A program made the translations under genes and the position numbers. A DNA stretch of 32,739 nt from a virus. A model generated the notes under the pieces. That model saw only the letters and a program-made list of their open reading frames with translations, was not told the DNA's origin and did no database searches. The DNA lies in the IMG/VR virus record IMGVR_UViG_3300043536_000294, positions 1 to 32,739 of that record. One strand, 5' to 3'. This document shows positions 1 to 7,286 of this stretch, piece after piece. Each line of letters starts with the position of its first letter. Positions within the stretch are counted from its first letter, which is position 1.

Positions 1-648
1 CTAGACAATTTTGGGCAAGGCTGCAAACGCTCTCTGCGCCGTTCCCTTGCTGACCCCCAGCTCGGCCTGAACTTGCGACCACGAGTTCCCACGAGCGCGA
101 AGAGCGGCAACCCGTGAGGCATCCACAATAACCCGCGGCCTTCCCAGTCGCCTCCCTTTGGCGCGTGCGTTCCTTATGCCGGCGCAGACCCGCTCCTGGA
201 TTAGCGCTCGCTCGAACTCCGCCATCGCGCCGATTATTTGGAACATCAAGCGACCCGATGGAGTGCTCAGATCCAGGTTGTCCCTCAGGCTGATGAACGC
301 CACCCCCAATGCTGCAAGTTCGGCCAGGGCATTGACGAGGTGCTTCAGGGACCTCCCAAAGCGGTCGATCTTCCAAACCAGGACTGCGTCAAACCGCCGA
401 CGGCAAGCATCTGACATGAGTCTATTCAATGCCGGCCGGGATTCCCTGCAGCCCGATACTCCCTGATCCGTGAACTCTTCAACGATCTGCCACCCGCGGC
501 GCCCCGCATATTCCCGCAGTTCGGCGAGCTGCATTTCGGGATCTTGATTGTTGAGGGTGCTGACCCGCGCGTAGAGCGCAACCCGAGCGATCGCGGCTGG
601 GCTTTCTTGAGGGAATGAAGCGGTGGTGGTACGTTGCTGTCTAGCCAT
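1..648 (-). CDS. Serine recombinase (resolvase/invertase family)
   Basis: Small serine recombinase of 215 residues that would cut and rejoin DNA at short dyad sites through a phosphoserine intermediate. The N-terminal catalytic domain shows YARVST with the nucleophile at about Ser30, then the family motifs around DQGVSG, KIDRFGRS, GRLMFQIIGAMAEFER and RERVCAGI. A C-terminal helix-turn-helix follows, near ALRARGNSWSQVQAELGVSKGTAQRA. Length matches Tn3/Hin-type enzymes. The ATG is preceded by a perfect AAGGAGG at 654-660. The stop codon falls on bases 1-3, so the gene is complete. Its promoter carries a palindromic operator (see 728-793), so self-repression or res-site binding is likely; that part is inference. 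Confidence 0.93.
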   Translation of the reverse strand: MARQQRTTTASFPQESPAAIARVALYARVSTLNNQDPEMQLAELREYAGRRGWQIVEEFTDQGVSGCRESRPALNRLMSDACRRRFDAVLVWKIDRFGRSLKHLVNALAELAALGVAFISLRDNLDLSTPSGRLMFQIIGAMAEFERALIQERVCAGIRNARAKGRRLGRPRVIVDASRVAALRARGNSWSQVQAELGVSKGTAQRAFAALPKIV

Positions 649-727
649 TGTTGCCTCCTTGTTAGGCGACTGTGGTTAGGGCTGGGTGAGTGTTGCAAGC
701 ACTCATTCAGCCCGTTCTTACGTGCTG

Positions 728-793
728 ATGATATGCGCAGCGGTGCGCATTGTCAAGCATTGACCAGAAACCTGGTTGCGCAGCGGTGCGCAT
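728..793 (-). promoter_or_regulatory. Promoter with palindromic operators for the serine recombinase
   Basis: On the minus strand, TTGACA (756-751) and TATCAT (733-728) are separated by exactly 17 bases, a near-consensus sigma-70 promoter reading into the recombinase. The spacer is almost entirely an 18-bp dyad, ATGCGCA-GCGG-TGCGCAT on the plus strand (733-750). A second copy, differing only in its first base, lies at 776-793, 43 bp away or about four helical turns. A protein bound to the first copy would block the promoter. The pair could also be res-like subsites of the recombinase itself. Confidence 0.75.
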
Positions 794-810
794 GAGCGTA
801 AAAGGTATTT

Positions 811-951
811 ATGGCGAAGAAGAATCAAGCTGCGGTACAGCTCGGCCGTAGAGGTGGAAAGGCTACGGCCAAGAAACTCACGCTGAAACAGCGTAGAGAG
901 TCCGCCCGCAAGGCTGCACAGGCTCGCTGGGCACAAGACAAGAAGTCTTGA
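811..951 (+). CDS. Small basic protein, 46 aa
   Basis: ATG at 811 follows AAAGG at about 801-805 and runs to TGA at 949-951. The 46-residue product is very rich in Lys, Arg and Ala, with the pattern LGRRGGKATAKKL and a tail SARKAAQARWAQDKKS. It resembles small cationic proteins recalled from acidobacterial genomes. The charge suggests nucleic-acid binding, but no function is established. The RARWA-type tail recurs in two other small proteins of this window (7082-7279 and 32444-32650). It sits between the palindromic operator region and an unknown gene, and its own promoter is not obvious. Confidence 0.7.
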   Translation: MAKKNQAAVQLGRRGGKATAKKLTLKQRRESARKAAQARWAQDKKS

Positions 952-1027
952 ACTTGGACGAGTTGTTGGCGGGCGCAATCTCGTGACTGGAGGCCCGTAA
1001 TCTCCCGTCCGAGCGAGACATAAAGAA

Positions 1028-1984
1028 ATGCCACTCTTTCGATGGGAAGACATCGACCACCGCCTAGTGGTCCTGAAACTGATCGATTTGGGCGAAGAAA
1101 TGCGTAATCGGATAAAGGCAGACGAGAGACGCATTCGGTTCGAGAATCGACTCAATCTGAACAGCAATACCGTGCCTTCTCTGATTTTGCAGATGAAAGT
1201 GGAGCGTGCCGACGAGAAGGCTCGGAGAGAGTATGAGATCTATTGTGCAGTATGGCAAACCCAGGGATATGTGAAGTCTGCCGCATTTGTGCGAGGTGTC
1301 GGTGCGCACATTGTTCAAATGCTTGGAGTCCGAGCTAAGTCAATTGCAAACGAGTTCTCGCGATTTGTCAGAGGCACGAATCTTCCCGTTAGTCTCAGGA
1401 CTGCCCACTTGAATGGCCTAGATCTCCAGATGCGACGGCTTCAGGGCCGCTGGCAAAGGCGCCTTGAGATTGAAGCAAAGGAATGTGAGTACGCTGAACG
1501 AACGAAGAATCTAGATGCAATTTCGACCTCGTCGCACGAAAATCAAGATCACTCCAGCATGGCACCTCAACCTGGAAACCAGGACACTTCCGCGAGCAGG
1601 GCACAGTCGCAGGCTCGTTCCTTGCCCATTCGTTCTTCAGCTCCGCTCTCGGAGTTCGAAGCGACGGTCGGCAAGCTAATGGTACAGGCACGAAGGGGCT
1701 GCCAAGCAAAATATCTCCCGCAGACTGAAATCTTGAAAATTGCTGCTCTGCTCGACGACAAAAACCTCCCAGTTCGCTCTAATTTGGAACGAGAAGCGGC
1801 CCGTACCATGGCCGAATACAACCAGCGACATCCGACGAGCGCGGTAAAGAGCTGGAGAGCTGCATTAAATCTTCCCCAGTTCCGGCGTGCAGTTCGAAAG
1901 CGCTTCTCGCGAGCAGAAGAAAAATACAAGAAAGCGACCGCGTCCGTTGCCCCGTCCGCCGGAACTCCTCGGACAGCTTTCTAG
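1028..1984 (+). CDS. Unknown protein, 318 aa
   Basis: Not recognised. The 318-residue product has a charged helical N-terminal part (about 1-160), including a stretch of charged residues near QMKVERADEKARREYEIYC. A low-complexity Ser/Gln linker follows (about 165-205), and a basic C-terminal part (about 205-318) contains KSWRAALNLPQFRRAVRKRF. No transmembrane segment or catalytic motif is seen. The start has only a weak upstream AAAGA; internal starts are possible. It lies next to integrase 1 in the same orientation, which suggests accessory-element cargo or a recombination partner, but this is context only. Confidence 0.6.
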   Translation: MPLFRWEDIDHRLVVLKLIDLGEEMRNRIKADERRIRFENRLNLNSNTVPSLILQMKVERADEKARREYEIYCAVWQTQGYVKSAAFVRGVGAHIVQMLGVRAKSIANEFSRFVRGTNLPVSLRTAHLNGLDLQMRRLQGRWQRRLEIEAKECEYAERTKNLDAISTSSHENQDHSSMAPQPGNQDTSASRAQSQARSLPIRSSAPLSEFEATVGKLMVQARRGCQAKYLPQTEILKIAALLDDKNLPVRSNLEREAARTMAEYNQRHPTSAVKSWRAALNLPQFRRAVRKRFSRAEEKYKKATASVAPSAGTPRTAF

Positions 1985-2026
1985 CGTTTACACAATCCTC
2001 GCTGCATTCCGCACTTTCCTGCCTGT

Positions 2027-2056
2027 ATTTTGTCCGCCGGACAAAATTCGGACAAT
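2027..2056. promoter_or_regulatory. Perfect 21-bp dyad plus extra half-site upstream of integrase 1
   Basis: ATTTTGTCCG (2027-2036) and CGGACAAAAT (2038-2047) are perfect inverted arms around one central C. A further half-site, CGGACAAT, follows at 2049-2056. The near-absent loop argues for a protein-binding dyad, not a hairpin. It lies in the 290-base gap between the unknown gene and integrase 1. Related words (CGGACA followed by TTTTGTCGAA) occur at 5075-5090, upstream of integrase 2. Confidence 0.55.
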
Positions 2057-2274
2057 CCTCGGCTTTACGCAGAGGGCAGAAGGCCCTAAAGTCCCGTCAG
2101 CCGAACACCAAATTTCCCAGTTCGGAAAACAGATCCAACCGCGTGATCACGGACCAGTTAAAACCCGAGGTTGTGGTGCCTGGCCGAACAATCCCACTTC
2201 GCGACCACCGCTGTGGTATCGTTTCGGACCAGGCGAACGTCGGCGCGCTTTCTTCAAGAGAGGAACTTGAAAAA

Positions 2275-3453
2275 ATGGCGCGTCGAAGGTTTCAACGCGG
2301 TAGTGTGCTGCTCAGAGGTAAGCGAAAACCGAAGTGGGTTGGCCGATGGAGGGAGGATGTAATCAATTCAGAGGGCAAACTGGTACGCATCAACCGTAAG
2401 GAGGTCCTCGGAACAAAGGGCGACTTCCCCACCAAGAAATTGGCAATGCGTGAACTAGAACTTCGTATCGCTCCAATTAACAGCGTCAACTACCGAGCTT
2501 TAAGAACAGCAACCTTCGCTGAGTTTGCGGAGATTTGGAAGAACAACGCACTGACTCAGCATAAACAATCAACGCAGCTTGCGGTTCGGAGTCAGCTCAA
2601 GAAATGGCTGGTCCCCTACTTCGGGAGTTGTGCCATGAGGGAAGTCGGAGGACAAACGGTCCAAATGTTCGTCCAACGCTGCACTTTGGCTCCCAAGAGC
2701 TGCCACAACCTGGCGCTGACGCTTCGAATGATGTGGAGTAGCGCCAGAGCTTGGGGATATGTCTCACACGATCCATTTGAAGGACTTGTGCTTCCAAAGG
2801 TTGCGCGGCAGGCGCGGTTCTTCTTCACGCTGGATGAAATCCAACACATCATCGCTGCGGCCAGTGGGCCATTTAAATCATTCTGCTGGCTGGCCGCCGA
2901 AACCGGAATGCGGGCCGGAGAATTGTGCGGTTTGCGAATCGAAGACCTAGACTTGGGGCAATGCTTCGTCAACGTTAAGCAGTCGGTCTGGCGTGGCAAG
3001 GTTCAAACCCCAAAAACAGCGAACTCGATTCGGCAATTCGCCATCTCCCCGAAACTCGCCTCCCATCTCCGTGCGTACCTTTCGACATGGCGACCTAACC
3101 TGTTGAATCTGGTGTTCGCCACCAAGAACGGCACGCCGTGGGATCAGAATCTAGTCGTGAAACGGAAGCTGCACCCGCTGCTCGAATCCCTCGGGATTCG
3201 GCGCTGCGGACTTCATGCATTCCGGCACACAAACGGAAGCCTGATGGATAGGCTCAATGCACCCATGAAGATACGCCAGGAGCGACTCGGACACGCTCCC
3301 GGATCGGGCCTCACGCTTGGCGTTTACACTCACACCGTTGAGGAAGATGACAGGCTGGTCGCCGAACAATTGGGTGAGATGTTGTGTCCAAATGTGGCCA
3401 AGTTGGCACAAGAGAAAACCTTCGCAGAGAGCGAAGGCATGGTGATTCAGTAG
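2275..3453 (+). CDS. Tyrosine recombinase / integrase 1
   Basis: Phage-type integrase of 392 residues that would catalyse attP x attB recombination. An N-terminal arm-binding/AP2-like part (1-75, GSVLLRGKRKPKWVGRW) leads to a core-binding domain (about 76-175) and a catalytic domain (about 183-370). Catalytic residues are visible: Arg213 (GMRAGE), a Lys near 247, His314-x-x-Arg317 (HAFRH), His340 (RLGH) and Tyr351 (GVYTH). I chose ATG 2275 over an in-frame ATG at 2143 because the protein start then aligns with integrase 2 and AGGA lies about 10 bases upstream. The gene ends six bases before the tRNA-derived attachment site, so it probably serves the element to the left. Confidence 0.92.
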   Translation: MARRRFQRGSVLLRGKRKPKWVGRWREDVINSEGKLVRINRKEVLGTKGDFPTKKLAMRELELRIAPINSVNYRALRTATFAEFAEIWKNNALTQHKQSTQLAVRSQLKKWLVPYFGSCAMREVGGQTVQMFVQRCTLAPKSCHNLALTLRMMWSSARAWGYVSHDPFEGLVLPKVARQARFFFTLDEIQHIIAAASGPFKSFCWLAAETGMRAGELCGLRIEDLDLGQCFVNVKQSVWRGKVQTPKTANSIRQFAISPKLASHLRAYLSTWRPNLLNLVFATKNGTPWDQNLVVKRKLHPLLESLGIRRCGLHAFRHTNGSLMDRLNAPMKIRQERLGHAPGSGLTLGVYTHTVEEDDRLVAEQLGEMLCPNVAKLAQEKTFAESEGMVIQ

Positions 3454-3459
3454 GTTAGT

Positions 3460-3506
3460 TGGTTGCGGGGGGTGGATTTGAACCACCGACCTTTGGGTTA
3501 TGAGCC
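3460..3506 (-). other. Attachment site: 3' fragment of a tRNA-Met(CAU) gene
   Basis: Read on the minus strand, this segment runs from the anticodon loop (CTCATAA, anticodon CAT at 3502-3500) through a good T-arm (GGTGG-TTCAAAT-CCACC) and acceptor 3' strand to CCA. The sequence 5' of the anticodon loop lacks a D-arm and cannot complete the cloverleaf, so this is not a functional tRNA. A tRNA 3' end ending beside an integrase gene is the classical att product of tyrosine integrases. Confidence 0.82.
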
Positions 3507-3507
3507 T

Positions 3508-3538
3508 GTTAAGACGCTCCCCGAAATCCAGTCTTAAC
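3508..3538. repeat. Inverted repeat beside the attachment site
   Basis: GTTAAGAC (3508-3515) and GTCTTAAC (3531-3538) form perfect 8-bp arms around 15 bases, touching the tRNA fragment and lying just beyond the 3' end of integrase 2. There is no T-run typical of an intrinsic terminator. Core-type integrase binding sites or a bidirectional terminator are both possible. Confidence 0.5.
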
Positions 3539-3554
3539 TAATTAGATCAACCAC

Positions 3555-4709
3555 TTACGCCGAGCCAATCGCGGAAGATGCGTAAACTTGAGCAAACAAT
3601 TTTCCAAGTGACGCAGAGAACTTCCGATCATCCGCTCCAACAATGTGCGAGTAATTCAGCGTCGTTTCTGGGTCCACGTGACCAAGCCGCGACTGCCGAA
3701 TCTTCATTGGAACGTTAAGCTCATCCATCAGCGTAGCGGCTCCGTGCCGAAACGCATGAGTCCCACCTTCCAGACCGAGTTTTTCCAGCAGAGGCTTCAA
3801 CTCCCTCTTCACGAAGTTGTCAGGGTGCAGCCGCTCGCCCTTCGGCGTGAGAAACAACGGCTCATCCGGGTGTCGGCCCTCGACTAGCGGCCTCAACGCT
3901 TCCGCGAGTTCAGACGAAAAACTAAACTTGCGTGGCTTCTTGGACTTCGTGTTTTTGAGAGTAGAACCCCAACGGGAACGACGCACATTGATTATGCGGT
4001 TGGGCACGTCAATATGCTTTACATCCAAGGCACAGACCTCTCCACGTCTGATGTGGGTCTCGAAGATTAGCCACCACACGAGATTGTAGGGATACTCCGC
4101 TTCCTTGATGATGCACCGAACATCTTCAACGCTGAAGTGAGGCTGTTCAGTTTTGTCCCATACGGGAAGTTCCAAGTCCAGTACGGGGTTAACCAAGATG
4201 TATCCCCACTTCTTCGCTTTTTTCATCACGAGCCTCAGCGTTCCCACCCGATTCTTAATCGTCTTCGCTCCCACGGCGTCATCTCCAGTCGCGTCCTCCC
4301 ATTTTGTAATAATCCCTTGGAGTAGCTCCTCGGTGATGTCTCGAACGGGCAAATGACCAACGAGTGTGTCCCAAGCCTTGAGGTCGGATTTCTCCGAGGC
4401 TTGCGTTGACAGTGCGTGTTTGCTCATGATGTCCCGCTTCCATCGCTCAGCAAACTCGCTGAACGTGGCGGTGGGTTTCGGTTTGTAGTCGAGTCCGTTG
4501 ACGCCTGCTGCTTCAATCAGACGGCGAAGTTCACGTTTGGCGAGTTTTTGGGTCGGGAAGTCCTTTTTCGTGCCGACGATTGCACTTTTGTGGATCCGTT
4601 CGATGGTGCCGTCTGGGAGAACTACGTCCTCCAGCCACCTTCCGCTCCACTTCGGACTCCTCTTGCCTCGCAGGATAAGCGAACCTTCTTGGAATCTCCT
4701 TCGGGCCAA
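3555..4709 (-). CDS. Tyrosine recombinase / integrase 2
   Basis: Second phage-type integrase, 384 residues, clearly related to integrase 1: both begin ARRRFQ.GS..LRGKR.PKW.GRW.EDV. Catalytic residues are Arg221 (HIRRGE), a Lys near 255, His318-x-x-Arg321 (HAFRH), His344 (RLGH) and Tyr353 (LNYSH). The start is TTG at 4709, preceded by AGAAGGAAGGA a few bases upstream and matching the start of integrase 1. An in-frame ATG 67 codons further up adds a non-conserved extension and is rejected. It transcribes towards the tRNA-derived attachment site from the right and is therefore the likely integrase of the right-hand element. Confidence 0.92.
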   Translation of the reverse strand: MARRRFQEGSLILRGKRSPKWSGRWLEDVVLPDGTIERIHKSAIVGTKKDFPTQKLAKRELRRLIEAAGVNGLDYKPKPTATFSEFAERWKRDIMSKHALSTQASEKSDLKAWDTLVGHLPVRDITEELLQGIITKWEDATGDDAVGAKTIKNRVGTLRLVMKKAKKWGYILVNPVLDLELPVWDKTEQPHFSVEDVRCIIKEAEYPYNLVWWLIFETHIRRGEVCALDVKHIDVPNRIINVRRSRWGSTLKNTKSKKPRKFSFSSELAEALRPLVEGRHPDEPLFLTPKGERLHPDNFVKRELKPLLEKLGLEGGTHAFRHGAATLMDELNVPMKIRQSRLGHVDPETTLNYSHIVGADDRKFSASLGKLFAQVYASSAIGSA

Positions 4710-5323
4710 GCTTCCTTCCTTCTGCTTGCCCCGTAACTCTGCCCGATAGTCTACGCCAGTTTTGCCCGAACCCGTCTGGGTTTCAGCGATCGGGCCCAGC
4801 AGTCCTTGGGGGCAGACCTCCCCCCAGACCGCCGAAGGCACGGTAGCGGAAAAAAGGACACCCACGCTGGGGGTGGGTATCGAGCCCGAGATTTGGAGGC
4901 ACTGTTCCAATGAAGCTGTCCTTCGAGGCCACGGTCGGTCTTGTGATGCGGGTCATATTCCCTAACTCTCGCAAAGTTTCTTTTGAGAAATTCGAGGCAG
5001 GAAAGCGTGTAGGCCGAACTCCGAAACCCACTAATATCTAAATACTCAATTCGAGAAGAACTTCCTTGCTACTTCGGACATTTTGTCGAAAAAAGTTGGT
5101 TTAACGGCGGTCCTTAGGCCGTTCCGGTGCCTAACATCCCCCTTGCAGGGCTCCCAGCCTGCCCGACTCTTCGTTCCTCCAGAAAGCCACTTAACCTCAC
5201 AACACAGGGCGGCACCACACCGCGATGGGGGGCATCGGTCCCAACGCTAGACCTGCCACTCATTTTTCGGGCAAGAGAAATCCAGAAAACGTCGTATTAG
5301 CAGAGTAAGGGAGAAAAAACGAC
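4710..5323. promoter_or_regulatory. Divergent intergenic region, integrase 2 / RarA-like gene
   Basis: No convincing gene lies in these 614 bases. Visible structure includes the hairpin ACCCAC/GTGGGT (4860-4878), an inverted repeat AACGGC/GCCGTT (5103-5108, 5118-5123), and CGGACA-TTTTGTCGAA at 5075-5090. The last shares words with the dyad upstream of integrase 1. An AGGGAG ribosome-binding site precedes the gene at 5324. The region probably carries the divergent promoters and perhaps integrase arm sites; no clear sigma-70 promoter was found. Confidence 0.4.
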
Positions 5324-6511
5324 ATGAAAAAAGCAAAAAGCACAAAACAAACATCCGTCGCACCTACAACAGCAACTTCCTGTCAATTGACAGGAAGTGA
5401 CATCGATTCGATGTCATTCAACGATCTCGACAGCCTTATCAAGGCTGGAACGGACCGAATCGTGCTCAACCGCACCGAAGCCAAGAAGATTCGGGAAACT
5501 CTTGCACCAGTCATCGTTAGAGCGTATGAGTTGCTCTCGAAGAACCAAGGTGCACGCACAGACCTCGATCCCAGCTTACCGACAGTAGAGAAATGGATGG
5601 AACAGAACAAGGACCTCGGTTCGCCATCCACTTTCTACCGCCTCTTGGCGAAAGCGAAGGTAATCCCGCCGCAAATTGGCGATGCGTACACCACGCCAGA
5701 CGGCAATATCGCCAAAATCTCGCATCTACATGTCACCGATCCAAACAAAGTTGATGTCGAGGAAATGTTTCCCGGCACGGACCAACCTGTAGTTAAGACC
5801 TACAATCTCGACGACCTCAAGCCGATCAAGCTAATGCCTGTCTACTGTGCGAAGACGCCGGATGGTTGGGATGTTGATGTCGCCATGTCTGGTGCACACA
5901 AGTCCATGCGTCGGGGGGACGAAGCCAACGGCGTCTACTGGATCAAACAGCTTTATTTTGCGAATGCCGAAGGCCGTTGCCACATCAACGTCTGGAAGCG
6001 ACCGTTCGTCTACGCGTGTGAAGACATTGGCCTCGCCGACCTGTCCGTCAAGACGCGCGTTCTGGACCTATACAAGAACCTTAAACAGCACCTCAAAGAA
6101 CTCGAAGAGATAGCGGAAATATGCAAAGACGGTGCACGCCATTCCGACCTTTTGATGGTTGTCGAAGCGATGATGCTTTGTTGTCGCGCGAAGAAATCCC
6201 GTGCGGTTGACGACGCCATCACTTACTTCAACGAACATCCAACCTACCGACCGCCGACCGAAGACGAGATCAAGTTGGCTGTCCAGACCAAACAGCCGAA
6301 GCCTGTAGTCACGGATGACGGTCCCATCTACGATATGCACACTAAGCGTGGACGCGACGTGTTGGGACGTAAGCGGGGGACGAAAGTTGGGGAAGAACAC
6401 TTCAAGAACGTTGCCGCACATCTTGAAAACAAGTCCGCCGTTGCCGATTTCCAAGCGCCTACAACTGTTGTCAATCCCGCGAAGCCGTTCCATACAGAAA
6501 GCGGCTTGTAG
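5324..6511 (+). CDS. Protein with stand-alone RarA/MgsA C-terminal-like domain
   Basis: The 395-residue protein contains, at about 188-245, a segment with MSGAHKSMRRGDEANGVYW and FVYACEDIGLAD. It closely follows the pattern SA.HKS.RGSD.DAALYWLARM followed by ASEDIGLADP that I recall from the C-terminal part of the replication-fork ATPase RarA (MgsA/WRNIP1). No Walker A or B is present, so the AAA+ engine is missing. The N-terminal half (30-110) is helical and may be DNA-binding (PSTFYRLLAKAKV); the tail is basic. The family role suggests contact with SSB or stalled forks, but the function is inferred. A perfect 24-bp palindrome lies inside its early coding region. Confidence 0.75.
   Translation: MKKAKSTKQTSVAPTTATSCQLTGSDIDSMSFNDLDSLIKAGTDRIVLNRTEAKKIRETLAPVIVRAYELLSKNQGARTDLDPSLPTVEKWMEQNKDLGSPSTFYRLLAKAKVIPPQIGDAYTTPDGNIAKISHLHVTDPNKVDVEEMFPGTDQPVVKTYNLDDLKPIKLMPVYCAKTPDGWDVDVAMSGAHKSMRRGDEANGVYWIKQLYFANAEGRCHINVWKRPFVYACEDIGLADLSVKTRVLDLYKNLKQHLKELEEIAEICKDGARHSDLLMVVEAMMLCCRAKKSRAVDDAITYFNEHPTYRPPTEDEIKLAVQTKQPKPVVTDDGPIYDMHTKRGRDVLGRKRGTKVGEEHFKNVAAHLENKSAVADFQAPTTVVNPAKPFHTESGL
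5375..5398. repeat. Perfect 24-bp palindrome in the 5' coding region
   Basis: ACTTCCTGTCAA is followed directly by its exact reverse complement. In DNA it is a strong dyad whose centre offers TTGACA on both strands. In mRNA it would fold into a 10-bp stem with an AAUU loop about 50 bases after the start codon of the RarA-like gene. It could be an operator, a translational hairpin or a recombination site. Confidence 0.6.
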
Positions 6512-6513
6512 CG

Positions 6514-6804
6514 ATGAAAGACCTCGACTCGATTGCACAGCTTGACCGCTTAATGCTCTTAGCCCCATCTGGCCCCGTGAACTTCGGCGTGGTCGCCGCT
6601 CCAGAAGAGCTTGGAGATTTTGCCGAGGGCGATGTCGTGAAATTCACCGATCCTGAGCAGATACGGGACTGCGGGAACGGCAGCTTCGTGTTTGTTAGCC
6701 CTGCCAAGTGCGAGAAGGTCACCGATCCTGAACTGGTTGAGGAGTACCGCTCGATCATCTATGGCGATAGCTGGGACGAGGACGACGAGGAGTGCGGTTG
6801 GTAG
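6514..6804 (+). CDS. Acidic unknown protein, 96 aa
   Basis: Not recognised. ATG at 6514 lies two bases after the stop of the RarA-like gene with no clear ribosome-binding site, so it is probably translated by coupling and co-transcribed with that gene. The product is strongly acidic, especially at the end (GDSWDEDDEECGW), and contains a small beta-rich-looking middle (EGDVVKFTDPEQ, GSFVFVSPAKCEKV). Its acidity would suit a DNA-mimic or protein-binding partner, but this is speculation. Confidence 0.6.
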   Translation: MKDLDSIAQLDRLMLLAPSGPVNFGVVAAPEELGDFAEGDVVKFTDPEQIRDCGNGSFVFVSPAKCEKVTDPELVEEYRSIIYGDSWDEDDEECGW

Positions 6805-6818
6805 AGAATCGCGGTCTC

Positions 6819-7085
6819 TCATTCTCGCAAGTCATAGCTGTTCTGGTGGGACTGGCTCTGCTCGTGGTCTCGGACGAGAAGAGACTCCAGTTCCTTCACG
6901 CAGGTCGTCTCGTTTGCCCTGCTCCCGTAGATTCGATTTGGCCCCAAGGCGAACTTTTCTCCGCATAAGTCACAGGTTAGGATGCCCCACGTGTCATGCT
7001 GAGGAGCGTGAATCTCGGTCTGGCCCAGCTTGATGGCGACTGGGTTGAGACTGTCCAATCGGTTCTTGTACTTCGCGTAGCTCAC
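6819..7085 (-). CDS. Small Cys/His protein, 88 aa
   Basis: GTG start at 7085 overlaps the stop of the upstream gene as GTGA, which indicates translational coupling. The 88-residue product contains CDLCGEKFALGPNRIY, a later Cys in ANETTCVKELESLLVRDHEQSQSH and nearby His residues. This is compatible with a single zinc-binding module with a helical C-terminal half. Function unknown. It forms a two-gene operon with the small basic protein at 7082-7279 and converges with the acidic gene ending at 6804. Confidence 0.65.
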   Translation of the reverse strand: MSYAKYKNRLDSLNPVAIKLGQTEIHAPQHDTWGILTCDLCGEKFALGPNRIYGSRANETTCVKELESLLVRDHEQSQSHQNSYDLRE

Positions 7086-7279
7086 TTCTTGCCTGCCTTC
7101 ACCTTCGCCCAGCGAGCCCTTTGAGCCGCCGCCATTCTCCTCCGAGCGGTCATGCTGACCGTTCTCCGTTTTCCCTTGATTCCCGCCCGATGCTCGACAC
7201 CTTTTAGGGCTCGTATCGCCTTGTCAAGGCGATCACGCTCTGCTTCGAGTTGCTTCACGATTGCGATCAGGTTCGCCAT
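7082..7279 (-). CDS. Small coiled-coil/basic-tail protein, 65 aa
   Basis: The chosen start, ATG at 7279, gives MANLIAIVKQLEAERDRL, a heptad-like helix, followed by a basic tail with TARRRMAAAQRARWAKVKAGKK. I recall many acidobacterial proteins of this pattern; function unknown, nucleic-acid binding is plausible. A longer reading from 7342 lacks support. There is no ribosome-binding site, but TACAAT ends seven bases before the ATG. This fits a leaderless mRNA and also supports the start. Confidence 0.75.
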   Translation of the reverse strand: MANLIAIVKQLEAERDRLDKAIRALKGVEHRAGIKGKRRTVSMTARRRMAAAQRARWAKVKAGKK

Positions 7280-7286
7280 GCGCGGG

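Noticed and set aside
718-1167. Minus-strand frame of 149 codons over the operator region
   Set aside because: It runs opposite to the well-supported small basic gene and through the promoter dyads, with no sensible composition.
2143-2274. A 44-residue N-terminal extension of integrase 1
   Set aside because: No ribosome-binding site and no match to integrase 2; ATG 2275 gives aligned starts.
3460-3550. A complete tRNA-Met gene at the integrase junction
   Set aside because: Only the anticodon-loop-to-CCA part is present; the D-arm is missing and the acceptor stem pairs at best partly.
4707-4910. A 67-residue N-terminal extension of integrase 2 from an upstream ATG
   Set aside because: It has no counterpart in integrase 1, crosses the ribosome-binding site of the TTG start and looks like translated intergenic DNA.
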